The position numbers and the translations under genes are program-made. Below are positions 41,175-49,042 of a stretch of 64,000 nucleotides of DNA, piece after piece. Location: positions 744,001 to 808,000 of the forward strand of contig CAWINH010000006.1 in the NCBI GenBank assembly GCA_963837425.1. The letters are read 5' to 3'. The notes beneath the pieces are model-generated. The model searched no databases. It saw nothing but the letters and a program-made list of their open reading frames with translations, and had not been told where the DNA came from. The DNA is from CAWINH01 sp963837425 (GTDB lineage: Bacteria; Chloroflexota; Limnocylindria; QHBO01). Position 1 is the stretch's first letter. The number at the start of each line of letters is the position of its first letter.

Positions 41175-42203
41175 TCACTGGTCGGCGCTCCGCAGGCTGG
41201 CGGCCCACGGCATCATGCTGTCGCGGAGCTCCTCGTCGCGGATCGAGCGCCCGGTCGCCCGCAGGAAGACGTCGTCGAGGCTCGGCGAGCTCATCGTCAG
41301 CTCCGCGATACGCAGCTCGCCGCCGTCGAGGTGGCGAACGATCTCGACGACCGCGGCCGCCGCGCCGCGCACGTAGACCGCGAGGCCCTCGTCGGTCGGC
41401 TGCGTGCGCTCGACGCTCGGCATGCCCCGGAGCCGCTCGTCCGCCGCGGCCTGCTGGGCCGCCAGCTCCATCGGGCCATCCGCGGTCAGCCGCAGGCGGA
41501 TCACGTCGCTTCCGATCTCGCGCTTCAGTGCGTCCGGTGATCCCTCCGCGACGAGCCGCCCCTCGTCGATGATGCAGACCCGGTCGCTCAGCTCATCGGC
41601 CTCCTCGAGGTAGTGGGTGGTCATCAGCATCGCCGTGCCGGCCTCGTTCAGCGTCCGGAGCTGCTCCCAGAGGGCCACCCGGCTCTGTGGATCGAGTCCC
41701 TCGGTCGGCTCATCCAGGAAGAGCAGCCGGGGCCGATGCACGAGCGACATCGCGAGGTCGAGGCGCCGACGCATGCCGCCCGAATAGCGGCCCACCAGCT
41801 TCCCTGCGGCGGCCGTCAGCCCCATCAGCTCCAGGAGCTCGTCCACCCGCCGACGCAGCTCATTTCCGGGGACGCGGCGCAGGCGACCCATGAGCTCGAG
41901 GTGCTCGCGCCCGGTCGCGAGGTCGTCGAGCCCCACCGACTGCATCGCGAACCCGATGCGGCAGCGGACCTCGGCGGCGTGGTCGGTCACCTCGAGGCCG
42001 TCCACCATGGCCGCCCCGCTCGTGGGCTGCAGGAGGGTGGCGAGGATGCGGATCGTCGTCGTCTTGCCCGCGCCGTTCGGTCCCAGGAAGCCGAGCATCT
42101 CGCCAGGTGCCAGCTCGAAGCTCAGCCCGTCCACCGCGCGGGTGCCGCCGGGATAGACCTTGACGAGGTCGCTGACGGAGACGACGGACGTGCCGTTCAT
42201 CAT
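41175..42203 (-). CDS. ABC transporter ATPase (DrrA-like)
   Basis: 342 residues from ATG 42203. Walker A GFLGPNGAGKTTTIRIL, Q-loop (FAMQSVGLDD), signature LVGRYSGGMRRRLDLA, Walker B LLFLDEPTEGLDPQ and switch TTHYLEEADE are all intact. The C-terminal DUF4162-like extension ends SSPSLDDVFLRATGRS, typical of DrrA-type antibiotic exporters. Encoded between two DUF6220 genes and its permease. Confidence 0.93.
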   Translation of the reverse strand: MMNGTSVVSVSDLVKVYPGGTRAVDGLSFELAPGEMLGFLGPNGAGKTTTIRILATLLQPTSGAAMVDGLEVTDHAAEVRCRIGFAMQSVGLDDLATGREHLELMGRLRRVPGNELRRRVDELLELMGLTAAAGKLVGRYSGGMRRRLDLAMSLVHRPRLLFLDEPTEGLDPQSRVALWEQLRTLNEAGTAMLMTTHYLEEADELSDRVCIIDEGRLVAEGSPDALKREIGSDVIRLRLTADGPMELAAQQAAADERLRGMPSVERTQPTDEGLAVYVRGAAAAVVEIVRHLDGGELRIAELTMSSPSLDDVFLRATGRSIRDEELRDSMMPWAASLRSADQ

Positions 42204-42219
42204 CGGGGCGGCCCCAGGG

Positions 42220-42651
42220 TCAGGGACGTTGCGTGGCGGGCCGGTCGGCGACGCTTGCTGCCGCTGCCTCCGATCGCTCGGGGGCCGGCGTTCGCGCCAG
42301 CGCGACGCCGCGCGTCGCGACCTGCACCCCGAGCCAGAGGACGAGCAGCGCATTCACCGGGTGCACGGCGGCCACGAGCGGGACGGCGTCCTTGAGCTCG
42401 GGCAGGGTCGTCTGGACCAGGACGTCCACGGCGAGCGCCACCGTCAGCCACGCTGTCCCCCTCCCGACATGCGCCGGCCAGACGAGCATGAGCGCCAGCA
42501 GCGGCGGCAGCTCGAGCCAGTAGCCGAACTCCGTGTGCCACGCCCGGTCCACGCTCGTGAAGAGGAAGAGTCCGGCCAGGAACACCTGGACGATGACTCC
42601 GACCACGAAGAGCACCGCGACCGCGGCAAACAGCTGTCGCGAGGTCCGCAT
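42220..42651 (-). CDS. DUF6220-like four-helix membrane protein, copy B
   Basis: 143 residues, four helices (LFAAVAVLFVVGVIVQVFLA, LPPLLALMLVWPAH and others) with AVHPVNALLVLWLGVQVA at the end. It is clearly paralogous to the upstream gene (shared FLxGLxxF, H-x3-G and HxVNAL patterns). The family may sense or handle the same molecule as the adjacent exporter; unproven. 3 bp from its paralogue. Confidence 0.75.
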   Translation of the reverse strand: MRTSRQLFAAVAVLFVVGVIVQVFLAGLFLFTSVDRAWHTEFGYWLELPPLLALMLVWPAHVGRGTAWLTVALAVDVLVQTTLPELKDAVPLVAAVHPVNALLVLWLGVQVATRGVALARTPAPERSEAAAASVADRPATQRP

Positions 42652-42654
42652 CGC

Positions 42655-43068
42655 TCACGAGCCTCCCTGCAGCTGGGGCTCGACCGGGTCGGCGGCGTGC
42701 CGCGCGATGTGCAGCGCCAGCCAGAAGACGGCGAGCGCGTTCACCGAGTGGAAGGCGGCGAGCAGCGGCGCCTGCTCCACGAGGGTGGGCAGGTACGTCT
42801 GGAGGGCGAACAGGACGAGCAGCCCGACCGCGAGCAGCATTCGGTTTCGCGGCAGTCGCCCGAGTCCGGCCAGCAGAACCAGGAGCACGGACAGCGGGCC
42901 GTAGGTGTAGGCCCACGCGCGATGGATCTCCGAATGGGGGCCGATAACCTCGAACACGTCGAGCCCAACGAGGAAGAGCTGGACGATGAGGCAGCCGACG
43001 AACGCCCAGGCCGCGGCCACGAACGCCACTCGGGAGAAGGTTGCCAGCCGATCAGGGGAGCTCCTCAC
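42655..43068 (-). CDS. DUF6220-like four-helix membrane protein, copy A
   Basis: 137 residues, four helices (VAFVAAAWAFVGCLIVQLFL, YGPLSVLLVLLAGLGRL, MLLAVGLLVLFALQTYLP, FHSVNALAVFWLALHIARHA). Same architecture as copy B and apparently a local duplicate. It lies 31 bp after the response regulator and is probably in the same transcript. Confidence 0.75.
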   Translation of the reverse strand: MRSSPDRLATFSRVAFVAAAWAFVGCLIVQLFLVGLDVFEVIGPHSEIHRAWAYTYGPLSVLLVLLAGLGRLPRNRMLLAVGLLVLFALQTYLPTLVEQAPLLAAFHSVNALAVFWLALHIARHAADPVEPQLQGGS

Positions 43069-43099
43069 AGCCGCAGCCTCGCCCAGCTGCGACCCGGCG

Positions 43100-43831
43100 T
43101 CATGGGCTTCGCGTCCCGGGCTCTCCGGGAACTTGGGGTCGTCCCCCCGCGCCGGCGCGCTGCTCCCCGGGCGCCCCCAGGCCAGCTTCCCTGGCGCGAA
43201 CGATCGCCTCGGAGCGGCTGGCGACCATCAGCTTGTCGAAGATCGTCGAAGCGTAGTTGCGGACCGTCTTCAGGCTGAGTCCGAGCCGTCCGGCGATGAT
43301 CGCGTTGCTCTCGCCCCGCGCCATGCGGTCCAGCACCTGGCGCTCCCGGTCCGTGAGCTCGGGGAAGGGCCGCGCTCGCGGGCCGAGATCGCCGGCGGCG
43401 AAGAACGCGGAGATGCGCCGTGCAACTCCGGGACCGAAGACGGCGCCGCCGTGCGCAACGGTGTCGATGGCGCGTAGCAGTTCCTCGCCCTGGGCATCCT
43501 TGAGCAGGTACCCGCGCGCGCCCGCCTGCATGGCGCCGAATACCGACTCGTCGTCCTCAAACATCGTGAGCATCAGGACCGCGATGGACGAGCGGGTGCC
43601 CAGGATCGTGCGGGTCGCCTCGATGCCATTCCGGCCGGGAAGCTGGATGTCCATGAGCACCACGTCGGGAGCCAGCTCGGCGGACAGCCGGACCGCCTCG
43701 TCGCCATCCTGCGCTTCACCAATGAGCTCCACCATCGGCGTCGCGCCCAGCATCGCACGCAGTCCGTCGCGGTAGACGGGATGGTCCTCCACGATCAGCA
43801 CCCGCAGCGCCGCCGTGCCCGGCTCAGCCAT
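43100..43831 (-). CDS. NarL/FixJ-type response regulator
   Basis: 243 residues from ATG 43831. Receiver domain with acidic pocket Asp16 (IVEDHPVYRDGL), phosphoacceptor Asp61 (VVLMDIQLPGRNG) and Lys111 (YLLKDAQ). The LuxR-type helix-turn-helix near 180-235 reads LTDRERQVLDRMARGESNA and GLSLKTVRNYASTIFDKL. Overlaps the kinase gene by 8 nt, so the two form a pair. Likely controls the downstream DUF6220-exporter genes. Confidence 0.93.
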   Translation of the reverse strand: MAEPGTAALRVLIVEDHPVYRDGLRAMLGATPMVELIGEAQDGDEAVRLSAELAPDVVLMDIQLPGRNGIEATRTILGTRSSIAVLMLTMFEDDESVFGAMQAGARGYLLKDAQGEELLRAIDTVAHGGAVFGPGVARRISAFFAAGDLGPRARPFPELTDRERQVLDRMARGESNAIIAGRLGLSLKTVRNYASTIFDKLMVASRSEAIVRAREAGLGAPGEQRAGAGGRPQVPGEPGTRSP

Positions 43832-46094
43832 CGACCTCGGCCTCGGGCAGTGGCAGGCGTGCCGCCACCCGCACGCCGCCCTCCGTGGCGGTGCCCAGCG
43901 ACAGCTCGCCGCCAAGCTCCTCGGCGCGCTCGCGCATCGAGGTGAGGCCCAGCCCCGCGTGGCGGACCGGGGTCATGCCGCGCCCGTCGTCGGACACCTC
44001 CAGGCACAACGCATCGTCAGTGACCGTCAGCGTGGCCCGGGCGTGGCTGCCGTGCGCGTGGCGCGCGGCGTTGGCGAGGGCCTCGGAGCCGATGCGATAG
44101 GCGGCCACCTCGACCGCCGCCGGCAGCTCCGGCATCTGATCGGGAGCCTCGACACGGACCTGCAGGCCACCTGCCGAGAGCCGATCCGCATCCTGGCGCA
44201 ACGCTCCCACCAGCCCCAGCTGGTCGAGCACCGGTGGCCGAAGCTCGTACGCGAGGCGGCGGACGTCGTCGATCGTCCGCCGAGTCTCGGTGGCGAGCTC
44301 GGCGAGCAGCGCGTCCATCTCGGCGGGGTGTCGACGGCGCGCCGCCTCGAGCTTCAGCAGCGAGCCGGCCAGGCTGGGCCCCACGCCGTCGTGCAGGTCC
44401 CGGCCCAGCCGGCGGCGTTCCTCCTCCCGGGCGCTCACCAGCTGCTGTCGTGAGCGGCGCAGGTCCTGGGTGAGGCGCACGGCATACGCGGCCGCACCGG
44501 CCTGTCGCGCGAGGTCGCCGAGGAGCGCACGATCGGCGGCGCTGAACGGCTCGTCGGGTGCGCGCGGCGCCAGCGCCAGCCAGCCGATCTCCTCGCCCCG
44601 GTGGGTGAGGGGCACGCGTTCCAGTTCCCCGTTCGGTTCGCCGTGCGCGGCCGCCACGACCGCGCTCCCGTTCCGTCGCAGCTCGATCGCGGCGTACGGC
44701 AGGCGCAATGCCGCGGCGACCGTCTCGGCCACCATGGGGAGGACCGCTTCCGGCTCGAGCGACGCCTCGAGACGCGCCCCAAGCCGGGTGATCGCGCGAT
44801 ACGGGTCGTCGCGGTCGCCGTACAGCAGGCGGCTCACCCCGCGCTGGAGGCGGTCGCGGAGCGGAAGGGCGACGAGTGCGGCGGCGCCGGCCGCCAGCAG
44901 CTTCTGTGCGTAGAGGCCCTCCCCGGGGAGCAGGTCGCTGAGGAGGACGATGCTCGCCCAGTAGGCCAGCACGATCCCGGCGGTCAGCCCGCCGTACACG
45001 AGCGAGCGGTGGAGGATGGTCCGGATCCCGAACAGGCCGCCGCGGCGAACGGTGAGTGCAATCGCGAGCGGGAATGGCAGGCCGGCCAGGCCCACCGCGC
45101 TCCAGGGCAGGATGCTGCTGCCGGTCAGCGACTCGGGCAGGTACCAGCCCACGAGCACGATCCCCGCCGACGCCAGGCCGGCGGCCATGATCGAGCGCAG
45201 TCGCAGGCGCTCGTCGCCGGCGGACCGCCGCCACTGGAGCGCAATGAGCGCCATGACGCCGAGAAGCACCGCCGGCACCAGGAGCAGCTGACCGGAGTTC
45301 CAGCCCCCGACCCAGGCGACGAGGCTGCCCGACCCGGGCAGGGAGGCTGACGCCCACGCCACCTGCGACCCGATCGGGACCAGGTACGCGGCGGTCACCA
45401 GCCAACGCTGCCGTGGCCCGGCAGCGAAGGGCCGCGGAAAGACGAGTGCGAAGTGGAGCATCGCCGCCCAGAAGACGGTGAACAGCAGGTACGAGCTCGT
45501 GAGGTACAGCGCCGGTCCAATGGCGCCCGCCACGAGGTCCGGTGGTCCCACGCCGAGCATCCACGGGACGCTGCTGCCGAGGATCGCCGCGCTCAGGATC
45601 AGCAGCGCGCGAGTTGCCGCCTCATGCGGCCGCCGCACGAACAGGTAGCCGGCGACGCCGATCATGAGCACCAGCCACAGCAGCGTGCCCCAGTTGGCGA
45701 GCAGGACGCCGAGCAGCGGATAGCCGACCAGCCGGACGTCGACGCCGGTCAGCTCACCGTCCCGGAGGACCCCGTAGTGCAAGGTGTCCTCGACGTGGAG
45801 GGCGGGCCGCGCGGTCGAGCCACGCAGCCACGCGTCGAGCTCGACGCCGTTCACGCTCACCACGACGTCTCCCTGTCGCAGCGTCGTGCTGTCGCTCGCT
45901 CCCACCTCGAGCCCGCGGGCGCTCCAGCCGCTCGTCACATAGGCGCCGTTGGCGCCGTCGTACGGCATGCTCACCCGGTAGCCGATGAAGATCGCGGCCA
46001 CCGCCAGCATCCCCATCCCCAGGCCGGCTATGCCGAGCGCTGCGAGATCGGTCCGGACTGCGCGGGAGGCGGCGAGCGCCTGCGTAGTCTGCAT
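43824..46094 (-). CDS. NarL-partner sensor histidine kinase with PDZ-like and multi-helix sensor region
   Basis: 756 residues from ATG 46094. After helix 1 (about 22-42) comes an outside PDZ-like segment (ASDSTTLRQGDVVVSVNGVE), then about eight more helices (150-400), a GAF-like region (LPYAAIELRRNGSAVVAAAHG), HisKA_3 with the phospho-His in RRRLGRDLHDGVGPSLAG, and an HATPase domain (YRIGSEALANAARHA as N-box, VSDDGRGM, GLGLTSMRERAEELGG). The PDZ-plus-multipass layout recalls sporulation-kinase and LuxR-type Chloroflexota sensors. The signal is unknown; membrane stress or the exporter cargo is likely. Confidence 0.9.
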   Translation of the reverse strand: MQTTQALAASRAVRTDLAALGIAGLGMGMLAVAAIFIGYRVSMPYDGANGAYVTSGWSARGLEVGASDSTTLRQGDVVVSVNGVELDAWLRGSTARPALHVEDTLHYGVLRDGELTGVDVRLVGYPLLGVLLANWGTLLWLVLMIGVAGYLFVRRPHEAATRALLILSAAILGSSVPWMLGVGPPDLVAGAIGPALYLTSSYLLFTVFWAAMLHFALVFPRPFAAGPRQRWLVTAAYLVPIGSQVAWASASLPGSGSLVAWVGGWNSGQLLLVPAVLLGVMALIALQWRRSAGDERLRLRSIMAAGLASAGIVLVGWYLPESLTGSSILPWSAVGLAGLPFPLAIALTVRRGGLFGIRTILHRSLVYGGLTAGIVLAYWASIVLLSDLLPGEGLYAQKLLAAGAAALVALPLRDRLQRGVSRLLYGDRDDPYRAITRLGARLEASLEPEAVLPMVAETVAAALRLPYAAIELRRNGSAVVAAAHGEPNGELERVPLTHRGEEIGWLALAPRAPDEPFSAADRALLGDLARQAGAAAYAVRLTQDLRRSRQQLVSAREEERRRLGRDLHDGVGPSLAGSLLKLEAARRRHPAEMDALLAELATETRRTIDDVRRLAYELRPPVLDQLGLVGALRQDADRLSAGGLQVRVEAPDQMPELPAAVEVAAYRIGSEALANAARHAHGSHARATLTVTDDALCLEVSDDGRGMTPVRHAGLGLTSMRERAEELGGELSLGTATEGGVRVAARLPLPEAEVDG

Positions 46095-46163
46095 CGGTCT
46101 TGGGCGTGCGGTGATCCGAGCCCCAAGTCTATGCCCCGCCGGCAAGCGCGGCGGAAGCTCAGG

Positions 46164-46949
46164 CTAGGACGGGTTCCAGTTGAAGTGCCCGGTGAAGAGC
46201 CCGTCGACGATGCCGATCTGGTAGCCGAGGTAGAGGCCGAACGCCAGGGAGAGCACGCCGGAGCCGACGGTCAGCCACCGGTTGATGCGCTCCGACCTCG
46301 CCCGCGAGACGAGGAATGGCAGCCCGATCACGGAGGTCAGGATCGCCATTCCGGCAGCGACCCCGGCGCAGAAGATCACGAGGTACACGAGGGCCTGGGT
46401 CGGCTCTTCGATGGTGGTCAACACGAGGAGCGCGACGGCCGCCGATCCCGCCAGGCCGTGCACGAGCCCGACAGCCAGGGGTCGGGCCAGCTGGAACCAG
46501 CCGAAGGTGGCGAGCAGGCCTGGGTCGCTGCCGTGCCCGTGGAGGTGGGCGTGCTCGTGTCCGTGCGGATCCGCCTCGCCCTCGTGGGCGTGGATGTGGG
46601 CGTGGTCGTGGCCGTGCATCGGCGCCGGTGGCGTGAGGCGTTCGGTGATCGCCCGCATCGTCCCGGTCAGGTTCAGGACGCCGAGCAGGATCAGCATGAT
46701 CGCCACCGCGAACTCCATGGCGAGCCCCACCGGCGGCGGGATGACGACGTTGAACACGATGATCAGGATCCCAACCACGAGCACCGTGATCGTGTGGCCG
46801 AGGCCCCAGATGGCGCCGATGACCGTCGCATGCATGAAGCGGCGGCTGCGGTTCAGAATGGTGGTAACCGCAATGACGTGATCGGCATCGGTGGCATGGC
46901 GCATCCCCAGCAGGAAGCCGAGTCCGCCAAGGGCCAGCAGCTGCGTCAT
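46164..46949 (-). CDS. Nickel/cobalt permease (NiCoT/HupE-UreH type)
   Basis: 261 residues. Helix I has the transport signature MRHATDADHVIAV (His18, Asp21, Asp23, His24) that selects Ni2+/Co2+. A cytosolic or periplasmic His-rich loop near 112-140 (GHDHAHIHAHEGEADPHGHE) would bind metal. Six to seven helices overall, with HGLAGSAAVALLV in the second conserved segment. Faces a Fur-family regulator across a 71-bp region with a TTGCAA-type box, so nickel-responsive control is likely; the [NiFe] hydrogenase would be a consumer. Confidence 0.88.
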   Translation of the reverse strand: MTQLLALGGLGFLLGMRHATDADHVIAVTTILNRSRRFMHATVIGAIWGLGHTITVLVVGILIIVFNVVIPPPVGLAMEFAVAIMLILLGVLNLTGTMRAITERLTPPAPMHGHDHAHIHAHEGEADPHGHEHAHLHGHGSDPGLLATFGWFQLARPLAVGLVHGLAGSAAVALLVLTTIEEPTQALVYLVIFCAGVAAGMAILTSVIGLPFLVSRARSERINRWLTVGSGVLSLAFGLYLGYQIGIVDGLFTGHFNWNPS

Positions 46950-46977
46950 GCGGGGATTCTACGGGCCGCGCAGTCGT

Positions 46978-47016
46978 TATTGCAATATGTTGCAGTAGGT
47001 ACCTTCCTATACTGCA
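46978..47016. promoter_or_regulatory. Candidate Nur-type box and promoter between nickel permease and Fur-family gene
   Basis: TTGCAA-TATG-TTGCAG (46980-46995) contains the inverted repeat TGCAA/TTGCA. The 10-bp palindrome TATTGCAATA (46978-46987) overlaps it. A second inverted pair TGCAGTA/TACTGCA lies at 46991-46997 and 47010-47016. TATACT (47008-47013) is a good -10 box for the regulator gene, whose start at 47021 implies a leaderless mRNA. The pattern resembles the TTGC/GCAA Nur box of Streptomyces as I recall it. Confidence 0.55.
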
Positions 47017-47020
47017 GGCG

Positions 47021-47473
47021 ATGCCATCCGACCCTCCGCTGCCCGCGCCCTGGGATCGCGTTCGCGAGCGCTTCCGCGAACGCGGGCTGCGCTGGACTCC
47101 CCAGCGCCGGACCGTGGTGCAGGTGCTGGCCGGGACGCACGGCCACATCACCGGTGCCGAGCTCGTCGAGCGCTGTCGCGCCCGAGATGCGCAGACGATC
47201 CCGTCCACCGTGTACCGCACCCTGGACGTGCTCGAGGAGCTGGGCATGGTCCGCCACGGCCACGGGGCGGACGGTCGCGAGGAATACCACGTCGGCCCGG
47301 AGGCGCCGCACGGGCACCTCTACTGCTCGTCGTGCGGCGGCTCGTGGGAGATCGGCGCCCCGCAGGCGAGGGCTATCGTGCGGGCCTTCGACCGCGACCG
47401 CGGCTTCGCGGTCGACCTCTCCCACGTGACGGTGGTCGGCGTGTGTGCCGACTGCCAGGCGGCCGCCGGATGA
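47021..47473 (+). CDS. Fur-family metal regulator, probably nickel-type (Nur)
   Basis: 150 residues. DNA-binding domain: RERGLRWTPQRRTVVQVL and TIPSTVYRTLDVLEELGMV. Metal ligands: His88/His90-type cluster (EEYH, APHGHLYCSSCGG with His97, His99, Cys102, Cys105) and a C-terminal CADC pair, as in Fur/Zur/Nur. Metal identity cannot be fixed by sequence, but the divergent nickel permease favours Nur. Overlaps the next gene by 4 nt (ATGA). Confidence 0.82.
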   Translation: MPSDPPLPAPWDRVRERFRERGLRWTPQRRTVVQVLAGTHGHITGAELVERCRARDAQTIPSTVYRTLDVLEELGMVRHGHGADGREEYHVGPEAPHGHLYCSSCGGSWEIGAPQARAIVRAFDRDRGFAVDLSHVTVVGVCADCQAAAG

Positions 47474-48399
47474 CCTTCCTGGGCTTCCCCGCCGTCGAGC
47501 TCGACACCCTCGAGCCCGGTGCCGCCGACGCCGTCATCCTGGGCGTCCCCTTCGGGATGGCCTACCCGGACGCCGGGCTGACCGCCGGCTGTGCGGAGGC
47601 ACCGGCCGCGGTGCGGTCCCGCTCGGCGCGATTGGCTCGCTTCATCGACAACCACGACTTCGAGCTGGATGGGCCAATGCTGCCGCCGGGCGCGAACTTC
47701 CGGGTCGTCGACGCCGGCGACGTCGCCGGCTCCGTGGAGGACGGGGCCACGAACCACACGGCGGCGGAGGCGGCCGTGCGTCGCATCCTGGCGGCCGGTG
47801 CCGTGCCGATCGTCCTCGGCGGTGACGATTCGATCTGCATCCCGGTGCTGCGGGCCTACGAGGACCACGGGCCGATCTCGATCCTGCAGGTGGACGCCCA
47901 CCTCGACTTCCGGCACGAGGTAGACGGGGTCCGCGAGGGCTATTCCTCACCGATGCGTCGCGCCGCCGAGCTGCCGCACGTGGCCGCAATCGTGCAGGCC
48001 GGGCTGCGCGGCGTTGGAAGCGCCCGGACCTCGGACGTGGCCGACGCTCGGGCGAGGGGCAACCTGCTCGTCACCGCCCGCGAGCTTCGCGAGCGGGGGG
48101 TCGGGTGGCTCCTCGAGCGGCTGCCGGAGAACGCATCGGTCTTCATAGCCTTCGATTGCGACGGCCTCGATCCCACGGTGCTGCCCGCGGTGAGCGGCGC
48201 CTCTCCCGGCGGCCTGACCTACGACGAGGCGAGTGACCTGCTGACCGGTGTCGCGGGCCGTTGCCGGCTGGTCGGCACCTCGTTCACCGAGCTGATCCCG
48301 GCCCGCGATGAGCAGGAGATGAGCGCTCTCGTCGTCGTGCGTCTCGCGATGCTCCTGCTCGGCGCAGTGGCGCGGCGCCGAGCTACCCTCTCGTCATGA
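47470..48399 (+). CDS. Agmatinase/arginase-family ureohydrolase
   Basis: 309 residues. Binuclear Mn2+ ureohydrolase pattern: VLGGDDSICIPVL, LQVDAHLDFRHEV and FIAFDCDGLDP, with SGASPGGLTYDEA. The first motif reads GGDD where arginases have GGDH, so one metal ligand is Asp instead of His; related guanidine hydrolases also vary here. Probable substrates are agmatine or another guanidino acid. Nickel-dependent members exist, which would suit the Nur-linked position, but this is inference. Confidence 0.83.
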   Translation: MTFLGFPAVELDTLEPGAADAVILGVPFGMAYPDAGLTAGCAEAPAAVRSRSARLARFIDNHDFELDGPMLPPGANFRVVDAGDVAGSVEDGATNHTAAEAAVRRILAAGAVPIVLGGDDSICIPVLRAYEDHGPISILQVDAHLDFRHEVDGVREGYSSPMRRAAELPHVAAIVQAGLRGVGSARTSDVADARARGNLLVTARELRERGVGWLLERLPENASVFIAFDCDGLDPTVLPAVSGASPGGLTYDEASDLLTGVAGRCRLVGTSFTELIPARDEQEMSALVVVRLAMLLLGAVARRRATLSS

Positions 48400-48761
48400 C
48401 GGACGGGCGACCGGTCACCATCCACTACTACTACCGCGTGCGCTGGGGGTACCAGGCCGAGTTCGTCGCGCTGTTCCGCCGCAACCACTACCCGATCCTC
48501 GCCGAGCAGGTGCGGGCCGGACGGCTGCTCGAGGTGACCGCTGCCGCGCCGCGCTTCCACGGGGACGGGAGCGCGGGCTGGACCCTGCTGGTGACGATCA
48601 CCTACCGCGACTGGGCCGCGGTCGAGGCGCATTCCGAGGCGGAGATCGCCGAGCGCCTCTTCCCCGATCAGGAGCGCTACCGGGCCGAGGAGCAGCGTCG
48701 CTTCGAGCTGCTGGAGGCGCACTGGGACGTGCCGCTCGAGCCGCTCGCCCTCGAGGACTGA
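48396..48761 (+). CDS. Hypothetical protein coupled to the ureohydrolase gene
   Basis: 121 residues, 4-nt overlap upstream. VTIHYYYRVRWGYQAEFVAL and GWTLLVTITYRDWAAVEAHSE suggest a dimeric alpha/beta-barrel-like fold (strand-helix-strand, aromatic-rich). No family is recognised. Third gene of the Nur-linked operon. Confidence 0.65.
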   Translation: MTDGRPVTIHYYYRVRWGYQAEFVALFRRNHYPILAEQVRAGRLLEVTAAAPRFHGDGSAGWTLLVTITYRDWAAVEAHSEAEIAERLFPDQERYRAEEQRRFELLEAHWDVPLEPLALED

Positions 48762-48770
48762 CCCGGGTTT

Positions 48771-48982
48771 TGTCCCGCTCACCGGGACGTTTCGCGCAGG
48801 AAGTGACCCTCATGCGCCGTCTGTCCCGCTCACCGGGACGTTCCGCGCAGGAAGTGACCCTCATGCGCCGTCTGTCCCGCTCACCGGGACGTTTCGCGCA
48901 GGAAGTGACCCCATGCCCGGTCCCGCTCACCGGACTTCCAGGAAGTGACCCGCATGCGCCGTCTGTCCCGCTCACCGGGACG
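48771..48982. repeat. 51-bp tandem repeat array, each unit with a small hairpin
   Basis: Five units start at 48771, 48822, 48873, about 48920 and 48964. The first three are 51 bp and nearly identical (TGTCCCGCTCACCGGGACG, then a TTTCGCGCAGGAAGTGACCC block and CATGCGCC); the fourth is shortened. GTCCCG-CTCAC-CGGGAC within each unit is a perfect stem. Spacing sequence is repeated, not unique, so this is not CRISPR. Confidence 0.85.
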
Positions 48983-49042
48983 CCGATCTCGACAGGACGT
49001 GTCAGGAATAGGGCTACAAATTGGGCTACACTGGATGAGCCG

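Noticed and set aside
48771..48982. CRISPR array
   Set aside because: The sequence between the hairpin words is itself repeated (GCGCAGGAAGTGACCC block), so there are no unique spacers, and no cas gene lies nearby.
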